Assembly (NCBI RefSeq): GCF_039634365.2 | Contig: NZ_CP155079.2 | Coordinates: 3,038,001-3,102,000, forward strand | Length of the DNA: 64,000 nt | Reading direction: 5' to 3' | DNA from: Mucilaginibacter sp. PAMB04168 | GTDB lineage: Bacteria > Bacteroidota > Bacteroidia > Sphingobacteriales > Sphingobacteriaceae | Position numbers and translations under genes: made by a program | The notes under the pieces: model-generated | What the model saw: only the letters and a program-made list of their open reading frames with translations | Databases searched by the model: none | What the model was told of the DNA's origin: nothing | Shown here: positions 17,263 through 26,468 of the stretch, piece after piece | How positions within the stretch are numbered: position 1 is the stretch's first letter | How the letters are laid out: every line of letters starts with the position of its first letter

Positions 17263-18615
17263 ATGCTGATACATCAATTTTACGACACCGACCTTGCGCA
17301 TGCTTCTTATGCAATTTTGCGTGCAGGCCAGGTAATTGTTATTGATCCGGCGCGCAATCCGCAGCCGTATTATGATTTTGCAGAACTGCATGAAGCCAAT
17401 GTTGTAGGCGTGATTGAAACGCACCCCCACGCCGATTTTGTAAGCTCTCACTTGGAGATACACGAAACCACCGGAGCTACCATATATGTAAGTCACTTGT
17501 TGGGCGCAACTTATCCGCACCAAACATTCGATGAAGGCGATGAAATAACGCTGGCCGATATTAAATTAAGGGCATTGAATACGCCCGGTCACTCACCCGA
17601 TTCTATTTGCGTTCTGGTAGAAGATGAGAACGGCCAGACCACTACCCTGTTCAGTGGCGACACCTTGTTTGTAGGCGATGTTGGCAGACCCGACCTGCGC
17701 GAAGAAGCTGGCAATATCACCGCTAAAAAAGATGATTTAGCCCGGCAGATGTACCGCACTACCCGCCAAAAGCTAATGAAACTACCTAAGCAGGTAGTAG
17801 TATATCCGGCCCACGGTCCGGGTTCATTGTGTGGTAAAAGCATGAGTCAGGACTTGCAAAGCACTATAGGACGTGAGCTGCGGGAGAATTCTGCCTTGCA
17901 GTTGATGGATGAATTGAAATTTGTTAATGACTTAATTGCAGATCAGCCTTTTATGCCCCTGTATTTTGGCTACGATGTTGAGCTGAATAAAACCGGAGCA
18001 CCTGCATACGCACAAAGTTTAGCGAATGTGCCTAAGTTATTGCCTGACACAAATCTGGATGCAGGAGTGCTGGTTGTGGACACACGCAACAAGGCCGATT
18101 TTAATAAAGGTCATATCAAAAATGCTATAAACCTTCAATTACAAGGCAAATTTGAAACCTGGCTGGGCGCAGTGATTGAACCAGGAGAGCCTTTCTACCT
18201 CATTGCTGCTGACGAAGCAAAGCTGGATGCAGCATTAAGCCGGGCAGCCAAAATTGGTTATGAACAGCAAATAAAAGGCGCTTTAATCACGCCGGCTGCA
18301 GCTGTTGAGACCTCTCCCGAATTAGATTTAGATGATTTTAAAGCCAACCCCAATAATTATACTATTATTGACACACGTAACTGGAATGAGATAGACGCTG
18401 GCCTGCTATTTAAGAACGGGCTTACCATTCCTTTACCTGAGCTACGTAAGCGCTTAAATGAAATACCAGCCGATAAACCTATAGTAGTTCATTGTGCCGC
18501 TGGTTACCGCTCCGCTGCTGCACAAAGCATTATTGCTGCCAAGATTACCACCGTGGTGGTTTATGACTTAGGTGAAGCCGTGACCGCGTTTAGAAGCGTT
18601 ACTAGTAACACTTAA
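17263..18615 (+). CDS. MBL-fold metallohydrolase with two rhodanese domains
   Basis: A 450-residue protein of the persulfide dioxygenase-rhodanese type. The metallo-beta-lactamase domain (about 1-240) has THPHADF (His54, His56, Asp58), GHSPDS, SGDTLFVGDVGRPDL and YPAHGPGS, the set found in ETHE1/CstB relatives that bind a single iron. Rhodanese domain 1 (about 260-345) lacks an active-site Cys. Domain 2 (about 360-450) has HCAAGYRS with Cys411. It likely oxidises persulfides or handles sulfane sulfur in the cytosol. The frame is open 43 codons upstream, but the promoter element at 17248 and family alignment support the start used. Confidence 0.88.
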   Translation: MLIHQFYDTDLAHASYAILRAGQVIVIDPARNPQPYYDFAELHEANVVGVIETHPHADFVSSHLEIHETTGATIYVSHLLGATYPHQTFDEGDEITLADIKLRALNTPGHSPDSICVLVEDENGQTTTLFSGDTLFVGDVGRPDLREEAGNITAKKDDLARQMYRTTRQKLMKLPKQVVVYPAHGPGSLCGKSMSQDLQSTIGRELRENSALQLMDELKFVNDLIADQPFMPLYFGYDVELNKTGAPAYAQSLANVPKLLPDTNLDAGVLVVDTRNKADFNKGHIKNAINLQLQGKFETWLGAVIEPGEPFYLIAADEAKLDAALSRAAKIGYEQQIKGALITPAAAVETSPELDLDDFKANPNNYTIIDTRNWNEIDAGLLFKNGLTIPLPELRKRLNEIPADKPIVVHCAAGYRSAAAQSIIAAKITTVVVYDLGEAVTAFRSVTSNT

Positions 18616-18669
18616 CCAAACTATTTATTCGAAAGCATCACAACCAATGAAACTTTAGAGAACAACTGC

Positions 18670-19350
18670 ATGAGTGATCATCTAACTATAGTTACCACTG
18701 CCGATGGCTCCAAGACAATCTACAATGCCGAAGTTGGCGAAAATTACCATTCGCGGCACGGTGCTTTACAGGAGAGCCAGCACGTGTTTCTTAACTCAGG
18801 TTTGCGCTATTTTTTAGACAATAGCGGCAAAAACGTTGCATCAGTGCTTGAAGTAGGCTTTGGCACAGGGTTAAACTTTTTGCTCAGTGCAGATTTTTGT
18901 ATCGCTGAACAAATACCGCTTAAATATACCGGCATCGAAGCCTACCCACTAAGTACAACCATGATTGCTGATACCGGTTATGATGCGTATATATCGCCGG
19001 CGCTGTGGGAAAGCTTTAAAACGCATTATGCTCAAGCATTAAAAGAAGCAGTCCCAATTAATAACTCAACAGTACTTGAAATAGCGCATAGCCAACTGCT
19101 TACTTTCTCCACTACACAACTGTTTGACGTTATTTACTTCGACGCATTTGCGGCTGTACATCAGCCCGAAATGTGGGATGAGGCGGCAATTGACCACACC
19201 ATTAAGTTTTTAAAGCCCGGTGGCGTGTTTGTAACCTACGCCATTACCGGCAACCTGAAAAGGCAATTCAAATCTTTAGGCTTTAAAGTAGAGAAGGCCC
19301 CTGGCGCACCAGGTAAACGCGAAATGCTACGCGCTGTAAGCCCTACATAA
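18670..19350 (+). CDS. mnmD: tRNA mnm5s2U34 methyltransferase MnmD
   Basis: A 226-residue stand-alone version of the N-terminal (MnmC2/MnmD) domain of MnmC. It uses SAM to methylate the 5-aminomethyl group of wobble uridine 34 in tRNA. The family start is seen in YNAEVGENYHSRHGALQESQHVF, shown here only in part: NAEVGENYHSRHG. The SAM motif is EVGFGTGLNF, and the product side carries YFDAFAAVHQPEMW and KPGGVFVTYA. The FAD-dependent oxidase half of MnmC is absent, as usual in this phylum. It lies 54 bases after the MBL-rhodanese gene; a shared transcript is plausible, and sulfur chemistry links them loosely. Confidence 0.88.
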   Translation: MSDHLTIVTTADGSKTIYNAEVGENYHSRHGALQESQHVFLNSGLRYFLDNSGKNVASVLEVGFGTGLNFLLSADFCIAEQIPLKYTGIEAYPLSTTMIADTGYDAYISPALWESFKTHYAQALKEAVPINNSTVLEIAHSQLLTFSTTQLFDVIYFDAFAAVHQPEMWDEAAIDHTIKFLKPGGVFVTYAITGNLKRQFKSLGFKVEKAPGAPGKREMLRAVSPT

Positions 19351-19439
19351 AAACTTTTCCTACTTAAATCAGCAATTGCTTATCTCATATACCAGGAGTT
19401 TTATTGCTTTGCCAAAGGCTTATCTTAACCGGCAATATG

Positions 19440-19447
19440 TACTTTTG
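19440..19447 (+). promoter_or_regulatory. -7 promoter element of mazG
   Basis: TACTTTTG matches TAnnTTTG and lies 14 bases before the mazG ATG. No convincing -33 TTG at 19-21 bases. Confidence 0.4.
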
Positions 19448-19461
19448 TAAAAAACTGCATT

Positions 19462-20265
19462 ATGCCAATAACACCTCCCGATACCGCTAATAATCCGCTT
19501 TCTGCATTCGACCGCCTGCTCACGATTATGAATGATTTGCGCGAGAACTGCCCGTGGGATAAAATACAAACAATCGAAAGCCTCCGTCATCTTACCATTG
19601 AGGAAACTTATGAATTGTCGGACGCCATTTTAGGTAACGATATGGATGAGATCAGGAAAGAGTTGGGTGATATTATGCTACACCTGGTATTTTATGCACG
19701 TATTGCATCCGAAACAAATTCGTTTACCATAACCGACGTGCTGAACGGCATTTGCGACAAGCTTATTAACCGCCACCCGCATATTTATGGTGATGTAGAT
19801 GTAAATGATGAAGAGGATGTAAAGCGCAATTGGGAACAAATTAAACTTAAAGAAGGCAATAAATCGGTGCTGGGTGGTGTGCCCGCCTCATTGCCGGCAC
19901 TGGTAAAAGCAGCACGTATACAAGAAAAAGCCCGCGGTGTTGGATTTGATTGGGAGGACAAAAGCCAGGTTTGGGAAAAGGTGGAAGAAGAAATGCACGA
20001 GTTCCGGAACGAATATAACGCAGAGGACAACACCGTTATAGACCAGGACCGTGCCGAAAGCGAGTTTGGGGATCTCCTTTTTTCCCTTATAAATTACGCC
20101 CGCTTTGTTAACATAAACCCTGAGAATGCACTCGAAAAAACCAACCGGAAATTCATAAAACGTTTTCAGCACCTGGAAAGCCAGGCTGCTGCCAAGGGCA
20201 AAAAGTTACAGGATATGACCCTGGCCGAAATGGATGTTTATTGGAACGAAGCAAAGCAGTTATAA
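19462..20265 (+). CDS. mazG: nucleoside triphosphate pyrophosphohydrolase MazG
   Basis: A 267-residue MazG of the two-domain type that hydrolyses (d)NTPs to monophosphates and pyrophosphate. The first domain has CPWDKIQTIESLRHLTIEE and then the EExxE..ExxD metal motif continuing into EELGDIMLHLVFYARIA. The second domain repeats it in KVEEEMHEF and ESEFGDLLFSLINYAR. Length and both motifs match complete bacterial MazG. It is cytosolic, with a housecleaning role. The gene is preceded by its own -7 element and followed 66 bases later by a lipoprotein gene. Confidence 0.92.
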   Translation: MPITPPDTANNPLSAFDRLLTIMNDLRENCPWDKIQTIESLRHLTIEETYELSDAILGNDMDEIRKELGDIMLHLVFYARIASETNSFTITDVLNGICDKLINRHPHIYGDVDVNDEEDVKRNWEQIKLKEGNKSVLGGVPASLPALVKAARIQEKARGVGFDWEDKSQVWEKVEEEMHEFRNEYNAEDNTVIDQDRAESEFGDLLFSLINYARFVNINPENALEKTNRKFIKRFQHLESQAAAKGKKLQDMTLAEMDVYWNEAKQL

Positions 20266-20331
20266 TTTTCGAGTACAGGTGTTACACTTCATGATGTTTT
20301 ATCGTAATGGCTATATATACGAGCAAACGTT

Positions 20332-20769
20332 ATGAAAAAACTACTACTACAAGTATTATCAGGGGTAATCTTTATCAGCTCGGGTTGTATGAAAGACAAC
20401 TCCGATACTACACCTGTGGTACAACCTCAAGGTAAATTTACAGGTCAGTTTTACAGGATACATAGAAACGCTAACACTCAGGTAAAAGATACGGTAAAAG
20501 CAGAGATAGTGCTTGATTTGGTAAGCAACACTTTTAAGGTGACAGGTGACACCACCAAACATGCCGGCAGCATCGGCAAGTTTAATTATAACCAATCGTA
20601 TATGGAGTGGATTGACAGCACTGTTCCAATTGGCTCAAACAGTTTAAATTTACCTAAATACCATTTGCATGGTCTTTATCAGTATGTTTATAATGGCACC
20701 AATTTGGAATTTGCTGCGAGTACCTATCCAGTAGATACGCTGATCTATCTCTATAAACTAAAAAAATAA
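20332..20769 (+). CDS. hypothetical lipoprotein
   Basis: A 145-residue predicted lipoprotein with signal peptide ending in SSGC (Cys near 19). The rest is strand-rich (GKFTGQFYRIHRN, AEIVLDLVSNTFKVTGD, LHGLYQYVYNGTNLEF), which suggests a small beta-sandwich or lipocalin-like barrel. No family recognised. It lies 48 bases before the ECF sigma gene on the same strand and could be cotranscribed with it. Confidence 0.6.
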   Translation: MKKLLLQVLSGVIFISSGCMKDNSDTTPVVQPQGKFTGQFYRIHRNANTQVKDTVKAEIVLDLVSNTFKVTGDTTKHAGSIGKFNYNQSYMEWIDSTVPIGSNSLNLPKYHLHGLYQYVYNGTNLEFAASTYPVDTLIYLYKLKK

Positions 20770-20817
20770 ATTACAAAAAGTCTTTCACGTAAAGACTTGT
20801 CAACTATACATTGCTGA

Positions 20818-21372
20818 ATGCTCGACCCCAACAGCAATGCTGAGCATGAACTGATACAGCATTGCATTACAGGCGCCATAAAGTACCAGGAACGGTTATA
20901 TAAGCAGTTCTATGGCTATGCCATGGGCGTTGGGCTACGCTATTGCGATAGTCGGGATGATGCATTGGAAGTAGTAAACGACTCGTTTATTAAGGTGTTT
21001 AACACCATCAAAACCTATAACCCCGACCGGTCATTTAAGGCTTGGTTGCGACGAATTATCATTAATACAGCTATTGACAGGCGGCGCAAGGATTTAAAAT
21101 ATCAGCTGCATACCGATATGGAATATGCCAACCATATTGGTCATAATCATACAGCTATACAGGAGTTGAACGCAAAAGATATTTTAAAACTAATGGATGG
21201 TTTACCCACCCTGCAACGTGCCATATTTAATATGTATGAAATTGATGGGTACAACCATGATGAAATTGCCGAAATGTTGAACATCCCCTCCAGCTCATCA
21301 AGAGTATACTTGAGCCGGGCCAAAGAGAAATTAAGAAAGGCATTAACCACAGAAGCACATAACCATGAGTGA
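20818..21372 (+). CDS. ECF RNA polymerase sigma factor
   Basis: A 184-residue extracytoplasmic-function sigma-70 factor. Region 2 is seen in DDALEVVNDSFIKVF and SFKAWLRRIIINTAIDRRRK, and region 4 in LPTLQRAIFNMYEIDGYNHDEIAEML with a helix-turn-helix followed by SRVYLSRAKEKLR. These factors direct transcription of a small regulon and are usually held by a membrane anti-sigma factor. The next gene overlaps this one by eight bases and encodes a protein with one membrane helix, the expected place for the partner. The start ATG at 20818 has family-typical length. Confidence 0.9.
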   Translation: MLDPNSNAEHELIQHCITGAIKYQERLYKQFYGYAMGVGLRYCDSRDDALEVVNDSFIKVFNTIKTYNPDRSFKAWLRRIIINTAIDRRRKDLKYQLHTDMEYANHIGHNHTAIQELNAKDILKLMDGLPTLQRAIFNMYEIDGYNHDEIAEMLNIPSSSSRVYLSRAKEKLRKALTTEAHNHE

Positions 21373-22840
21373 GCCTTTGGATAATGAATTGAGGAAACGC
21401 ATTAGCGAGGTATTTGACAATTACGAAGATACCGCCCCTGCCGAAGCAGGCTGGCAGTTGCTGCGCGAAAAGCTTCCATTAGAAAAGAAACGCCGCATGG
21501 CACCTATATGGTGGAGCGCTGCCGCTACCTTGCTCATACTATGCCTGTTTGGGTTATGGTTTTATAATGAGCCCCAAAAAGCAGATCAAAGCTTTGTTAA
21601 AACACAACGCAAGCCACGTACTACTAAAGATTCCATTTCACAGACAAACATAACACCTGAACAAACGGATCAGTATCGTGCCGCTGCAAAAGATTCAGCA
21701 CAAAAAAAATATGCCGGTTTGCAAAAACACAATTTAGGGCCTGTAAAGCGTAATTATTTTACAAATGGCAACAAGCTGTCTACCTCGCCCACTTCTGTTC
21801 CTGCACCGGATAAGCATTTGAACGAGCCAGATAAATTGGCGCAGCAACCAGTATCCGGTAACAGCCTGCGGTACAATGAAGGCTTAGTTAACGAAAAGCA
21901 GTTAAACAAAACCACTAGTACTGCAATAGCCTTAGTTCCTGTTAAAAAGCCGGATAGTTTACAAACAGTAAGCTCCAACATACTTGCTGCCCAACAAAAC
22001 AATGTGCCAACGCATAGCAATAAAATAAATGCTGCCGATATTAAAGATTCGGCCGACGTAAGTAAATCGGCTATGAGTGTTTACCTGGCTAATGAGCAAA
22101 ATAAGGACGCCGGTAAAAAGGCGAAAGACAACAATTCACCCGCCGATAAAAAAGTGCTTTACAGTGTATATGCTGCTACGTATTTCAATTACGCCGAAGG
22201 CAGCAAAAGCCAAATAAATACAGGCGCAGGTTTTACTACTGATATAAAATTGGCAGGCAACTTCAAATTAAGTACCGGCATAGCCATAGGCAAAAACACT
22301 TTAAATTATAACGGCCAACCGGCTAAAACGGGCATATTAAACGAGGCCATAGGTGTTAGCCGGGCTAAAGCAAGTGACTACCCGGCCGCTTCTGCAGCAC
22401 CGGTACTGGGCTTTGTAGGTCAAAGAGTAGCTCCCGACCCGGTTGTAACGGGATACAATGTGAGTTTAACTGGATTAGATGTACCCGTAAATATTAAGTA
22501 TGAATTTAATCCAAAAAAATCGGATAGCTATATATCGGCCGGTTTGAGTTCAGGTACATTTATTACTGAAACCTATCGTTATCAATATGATAACAGTGCT
22601 AACGTGTTAGGATTTTCACCTGAAATTCCTGACGCATCCACCCGAAAAAGCTTCACGCAGTTTGGCTTTGGCCGTATGTTAAACATCTCGATGGGAATGG
22701 GTTACCAAATTACCAGTAGCAATCGTTTGGTGATCGAACCATTTTTTAATTATCCGCTTAGTGGCTTGGGTTCGCAGCAAATACGTTTTGGCGCGGGTGG
22801 CATTAACCTAAGGCTAAAGTTTCAGGGGGCAAAAAAATAA
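21365..22840 (+). CDS. membrane-anchored protein with C-terminal beta-barrel domain, candidate anti-sigma partner
   Basis: A 491-residue protein in three parts. Residues 1-45 are polar and charged, with a helix (EAGWQLLREKLPLEKKRR). A single membrane helix spans about 48-67 (WWSAAATLLILCLFGLWFY). A long low-complexity Lys/Gln/Ser/Thr-rich stretch runs to about 255. The end (about 260-491) is strand-rich like a PorT-type outer-membrane barrel, with alternating hydrophobic strands and a final RFGAGGINLRLKF. The eight-base overlap with the sigma gene implies translational coupling. I infer the N terminus sequesters the sigma factor and the C terminus reaches the outer membrane. No zinc anti-sigma motif is present. 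Function not proven. Confidence 0.6.
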   Translation: MSEPLDNELRKRISEVFDNYEDTAPAEAGWQLLREKLPLEKKRRMAPIWWSAAATLLILCLFGLWFYNEPQKADQSFVKTQRKPRTTKDSISQTNITPEQTDQYRAAAKDSAQKKYAGLQKHNLGPVKRNYFTNGNKLSTSPTSVPAPDKHLNEPDKLAQQPVSGNSLRYNEGLVNEKQLNKTTSTAIALVPVKKPDSLQTVSSNILAAQQNNVPTHSNKINAADIKDSADVSKSAMSVYLANEQNKDAGKKAKDNNSPADKKVLYSVYAATYFNYAEGSKSQINTGAGFTTDIKLAGNFKLSTGIAIGKNTLNYNGQPAKTGILNEAIGVSRAKASDYPAASAAPVLGFVGQRVAPDPVVTGYNVSLTGLDVPVNIKYEFNPKKSDSYISAGLSSGTFITETYRYQYDNSANVLGFSPEIPDASTRKSFTQFGFGRMLNISMGMGYQITSSNRLVIEPFFNYPLSGLGSQQIRFGAGGINLRLKFQGAKK

Positions 22841-22842
22841 GC

Positions 22843-24063
22843 TTACTTAAAGCGTATTGCCCTAACCGGCGATATTTTACTAACCAGCATAGAGGGTAGC
22901 AGTAAAACCAGCAAGCAAATAACCAGGGTACCCACGTTAAGCCAAACTACGTCCCATGCACTCAGCTCAATAGGTACAAAATTCATATAGTAAGATGCCT
23001 GGTCGAGCTTTAAGAAGTGTGTACGGTGCTGAAACCAGCTAAAGCCTAAACCGAATAAATTACCCAGAAATAAACCCATCCCAATAAGGTAAGTGGCGTT
23101 ATATAAAAAAATGGACTGTATACGCCAGTTTGTTGCGCCTAATGCTTTGAACATTCCTATCATGGATGTGCGCTCCAAAATCATAATCAACAAAGCCGAT
23201 ATCATGTTAATGACTGCTACAATAGTCATTAGTATCAACATCACTCTTGTATTTACATCAAGCAGGCTAAGCCATTCAAATATTGTGGGATAAGTTTGAT
23301 CAACCGTGTATGACCGGAGGTAAGTTGGCAAGTAAGCGCTTAATTTTTCGTTAGCTTCAGTTAGCTGGTCAAAATCCTTTACTTGCATTTCGTAACCACC
23401 TGCTTCGCGGTAAGTCCAGTCGTTTAGTCGCTGAATTACCGACAAGCTGCCAATTACGAAAGTTTTGTCAACCTCTTCTACCCCTACATTAAAAATACCA
23501 ACAATGGTAAACTTGCGCTTACGCATGGGTTCCTGTATAAAGTACATCAAAAAGTCGTCTCCAACTTTCAGTTTTAGCCTTGAGGCCGTATGACTGGACA
23601 CCATGATCTGCTTTTGCGCCTCGGCCGAATCGGCAAAGTTGATCACCTTGCCTTCAACAAGAGTGTTTTTAAAGATCGTCCAATCATAGCTCTTATCAAC
23701 CCCTTTTAATACAACGCCTTCAATCTCATCATTGGCTTTTATAATGGCCGGTTTGGTAGCGTAAGGCATAATCCCTTTAATGTAGGGGTCCGCTTTCGCT
23801 TTTGCTGCAAAAGCCGGATCGATCATAAACGGCGAATTCTCGTAAGAGAAATTATTATCAAATTTTGTGACCTGGATATCGCCGGCAAATCCTCTTATTT
23901 TTTCGCGTATCTCGCGTTTAAAGCCCTTAACAATAGCAATAGAAAGTATCATTACGCCCAAACCAAGCATAATGCCTACAATGGCAATGCGCACGATTAG
24001 CTTGGAAAATGTGCGCTTGCTTTGGAACGTAAGCCGCGAAGCAATAAAGGATGAAAAATTCAA
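22843..24063 (-). CDS. LolC/E-type ABC transporter permease
   Basis: A 406-residue inner-membrane permease of the FtsX/MacB superfamily, closest in layout to LolC/LolE. There is an N-terminal membrane helix (about 22-45, IVRIAIVGIMLGLGVMILSI), a large periplasmic domain (about 50-270), then three helices at about 275-300, 320-345 and 370-395. The phrase KGFKREIREKIRGFAGDIQV is typical of lipoprotein-releasing permeases. The cognate ATPase (LolD) is not next to it. It converges with the preceding gene with only two bases between the stop codons. Its expected role is to move lipoproteins from the inner membrane towards the outer membrane. Confidence 0.85.
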   Translation of the reverse strand: MNFSSFIASRLTFQSKRTFSKLIVRIAIVGIMLGLGVMILSIAIVKGFKREIREKIRGFAGDIQVTKFDNNFSYENSPFMIDPAFAAKAKADPYIKGIMPYATKPAIIKANDEIEGVVLKGVDKSYDWTIFKNTLVEGKVINFADSAEAQKQIMVSSHTASRLKLKVGDDFLMYFIQEPMRKRKFTIVGIFNVGVEEVDKTFVIGSLSVIQRLNDWTYREAGGYEMQVKDFDQLTEANEKLSAYLPTYLRSYTVDQTYPTIFEWLSLLDVNTRVMLILMTIVAVINMISALLIMILERTSMIGMFKALGATNWRIQSIFLYNATYLIGMGLFLGNLFGLGFSWFQHRTHFLKLDQASYYMNFVPIELSAWDVVWLNVGTLVICLLVLLLPSMLVSKISPVRAIRFK

Positions 24064-24080
24064 GGCAAACAGTTTTTTTG

Positions 24081-24088
24081 TACTTTCG
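24081..24088 (+). promoter_or_regulatory. variant -7 promoter element
   Basis: TACTTTCG followed by C lies in the divergent gap, 63 bases before the NamZ-like gene. It differs from TAnnTTTG at one base. The same 14 bases surround the candidate -7 element of the lacI gene at 42467-42480. Confidence 0.35.
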
Positions 24089-24151
24089 CAAATATGCGTA
24101 TTTAAGACCGATGTTTAAGCATCTGCCTTGCACCGCAAAGCATCACAACTT

Positions 24152-25411
24152 ATGATAACCTACATTAAAAACATCAGCCTCGCAATAAGTTTGCTATTTA
24201 TTAATTTGATGCCAACATGCGCTCAAAAACCGCTAACAGCTAACTTAGCAAATACAGCAAAAAAACCGGCTGCAGGTAAGGCAGGTTCTGGTAGTTACGT
24301 TGCGGCAAACCCGGCGGCTAATGAAACACAGCTTTACTTGTCTTACTTAAAGGGTAAAAAGATAGGTATGGTGGTTAATCCCACTTCAATTATTGGTGCA
24401 AAAAAAATTGCTTTGGTAGATAGCCTGGTAAAGGTGGGTATACAAATTACCAAGATATACGGCCCGGAGCATGGCTTTAGAGGCAACGCAAGTGACGGTG
24501 CCACTGTAAGCAATGAGGTAGATGCCAAGACCAAAATTCCGGTGGTTTCTTTATATGGCAAAAATAACAAGCCTACCCCCGCCGATCTAAAAGGCATAAA
24601 CCTGATGGTGTTTGATATACAGGATGTAGGTGCACGCTTTTATACTTACATTTCTACCCTGCATTATGTGATGGAAGCTTGTGCAGAAAACAACATTGAA
24701 CTAATGGTGTTGGACCGCCCTAATCCCAATGGCTTTTATGTTGACGGACCGGTGCTGGATACGGCGTTTAAATCATTTGTGGGCATGCACCCTATACCTG
24801 TGGTTCATGGTATGACCATTGCCGAATATGCCCAAATGATAAACGGCGAGGGCTGGTTGAAAGGCCGGATAAAATGCAAACTAAAGGTAGTTAAGATGCT
24901 TAATTACCAGCATAACCTGCCTTATACGCTACCCGTAAATCCTTCACCTAATTTAAACACAGCACAGTCTATACTGCTTTATCCCGGCATCTGCTTTTTT
25001 GAAGGCACTACTTTAAGCTTAGGGCGGGGTACCCCTTTCCCTTTCCAGGTGGTAGGCCATCCGGCGCTTAAAGGAAAGTACAACTTTTCTTTTACACCAG
25101 TAAGCATACCAGGAGTTAGCGACAACCCACCTCAAAAAAATGTGGAGTGCTTTGGTGTTGATTACCGTAATTATGATACCAATAAAATACGAGAAGATAA
25201 AAAGCTAAACCTATCATGGTTATTATCCTTTTATCAAAACTTTCCTGAAAAATCGAAGTTCTTTATTGCCTACTTTACCAGACTGGCAGGTACCGATAAG
25301 CTGCAAAAGCAAATTGAAGCAGGCCTAACGGAACAACAAATACGTCAAAGTTGGGAGCCGGCATTAAGCAAATTTAAAGAAGTAAGAAAAAAATATCTGT
25401 TATATCAATAA
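24152..25411 (+). CDS. exo-beta-N-acetylmuramidase NamZ-like (DUF1343)
   Basis: A 419-residue exported protein of the DUF1343 family, now known from characterised members as exo-N-acetylmuramidases that release MurNAc from peptidoglycan fragments. The signal peptide ends near MPTCAQ. An Ala/Lys/Gly-rich linker follows, then the catalytic part: MVVNPTSI, YGPEHGFRG, VSLYG, VFDIQDVGARFYTY, VLDRPNPNGFYVDGP and FEGTTLSLGRGT, all hallmark segments. An in-frame TTG eight codons upstream is unlikely as the start. It probably works in the periplasm on cell-wall fragments. The gene is divergent from the LolC/E permease and is followed by fmt. Confidence 0.88.
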   Translation: MITYIKNISLAISLLFINLMPTCAQKPLTANLANTAKKPAAGKAGSGSYVAANPAANETQLYLSYLKGKKIGMVVNPTSIIGAKKIALVDSLVKVGIQITKIYGPEHGFRGNASDGATVSNEVDAKTKIPVVSLYGKNNKPTPADLKGINLMVFDIQDVGARFYTYISTLHYVMEACAENNIELMVLDRPNPNGFYVDGPVLDTAFKSFVGMHPIPVVHGMTIAEYAQMINGEGWLKGRIKCKLKVVKMLNYQHNLPYTLPVNPSPNLNTAQSILLYPGICFFEGTTLSLGRGTPFPFQVVGHPALKGKYNFSFTPVSIPGVSDNPPQKNVECFGVDYRNYDTNKIREDKKLNLSWLLSFYQNFPEKSKFFIAYFTRLAGTDKLQKQIEAGLTEQQIRQSWEPALSKFKEVRKKYLLYQ

Positions 25412-25501
25412 ACGGCATGTTCACGATCAGATTTATAGCCTGATCTCAGTATTTGACACCGGAACCTATAACTTAAAATCCAACATACACATCTGCACAA
25501 A

Positions 25502-26419
25502 ATGAGAATAGTTTTTATGGGTACGCCCGAGTTTGCTGTAGCATCACTTGAAGCATTGCTTGATGCAGGAAGCGAAATTGTAGGCGTTATTACCGCACCC
25601 GATAAACCTGCAGGGCGTGGTCAAAAGCTTAGCGAATCGGCCGTGAAACAATATGCCGTTTCAAAAGGCCTCAAAGTACTTCAGCCAGTAAAACTTAAAG
25701 ATCCGGATTTTTTATCCGAACTGAAATCGCTGAATGCTGACTTGCAAGTGGTAGTGGCTTTCCGTATGCTGCCAGAAGTGGTTTGGAATATGCCGTCCAA
25801 GGGCACAATTAACCTACACGCCTCTCTGCTGCCGCAATACCGCGGTGCTGCTCCAATTAACTGGGCTATCATCAACGGCGAAAAGGAAAGCGGCGTTACT
25901 ACATTTTTTCTGAAACAAGAGATTGATACCGGCGATATCCTGTTTGTAGAGAAAATAACGATTGACGATGAAATAACGGCAGGCGAATATCACGACAGGC
26001 TGATGAATAAAGGTGCTGGCTTGCTGGTAAAAACAGTGAAAGCTATTGAAAGCGGCCGTTATACAGAACAGCCTCAGGAGCAACTGGTGGAGGGACAAGA
26101 ACTAAAACACGCCCCTAAAATTTTCAAAGAAGATTGTCGCATAGATTGGAACCACCCTGTTAACCAGGTACACAACCTTATACGTGGCTTAAGCCCCTAC
26201 CCCGCAGCTTATACCGAACTGAATGGAAAAGTGTTTAAAATTTATAAAAGTGTAAAGGAACAAGTGCAGCCCCAAGGCCAGCCAGCCAGCTATTTAACTG
26301 ATAGTAAGACCTATCTTAAATTTGCCTGCACCGACGGTTATGTGCAAGTAACCGATGTGCAGCTTGAGGGTAAAAAGCGTATGGGAGTTGAAGAGTTTTT
26401 GCGGGGTGTAAAATTATAA
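25502..26419 (+). CDS. fmt: methionyl-tRNA formyltransferase
   Basis: A 305-residue formyltransferase that transfers the formyl group of 10-formyl-THF to initiator Met-tRNA. The N-terminal domain begins MRIVFMGTPEFAVASLEAL, and the formyl-THF site is in NLHASLLPQYRGAAPINWA, with the catalytic Asn and His present. The Asp of DTGD (QEIDTGDIL) completes the triad. The C-terminal OB-like domain (about 205-305) ends in EEFLRGVKL, the usual end. The length is normal for Fmt. It follows the NamZ-like gene by 90 bases on the same strand and is followed by a hairpin. Confidence 0.95.
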   Translation: MRIVFMGTPEFAVASLEALLDAGSEIVGVITAPDKPAGRGQKLSESAVKQYAVSKGLKVLQPVKLKDPDFLSELKSLNADLQVVVAFRMLPEVVWNMPSKGTINLHASLLPQYRGAAPINWAIINGEKESGVTTFFLKQEIDTGDILFVEKITIDDEITAGEYHDRLMNKGAGLLVKTVKAIESGRYTEQPQEQLVEGQELKHAPKIFKEDCRIDWNHPVNQVHNLIRGLSPYPAAYTELNGKVFKIYKSVKEQVQPQGQPASYLTDSKTYLKFACTDGYVQVTDVQLEGKKRMGVEEFLRGVKL

Positions 26420-26432
26420 TCTTACCATCAAC

Positions 26433-26462
26433 GTTCTGAACCGGGTAGTTCCGGCTCAGAAC
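26433..26462. terminator. hairpin between convergent genes
   Basis: An imperfect 12-bp stem (arms GTTCTGA and TCAGAAC outside, CCGG inside, one A-C mismatch) lies between fmt and the Gre-like gene. There is no T run, so termination would be weak. Confidence 0.45.
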
Positions 26463-26468
26463 ATTGCA

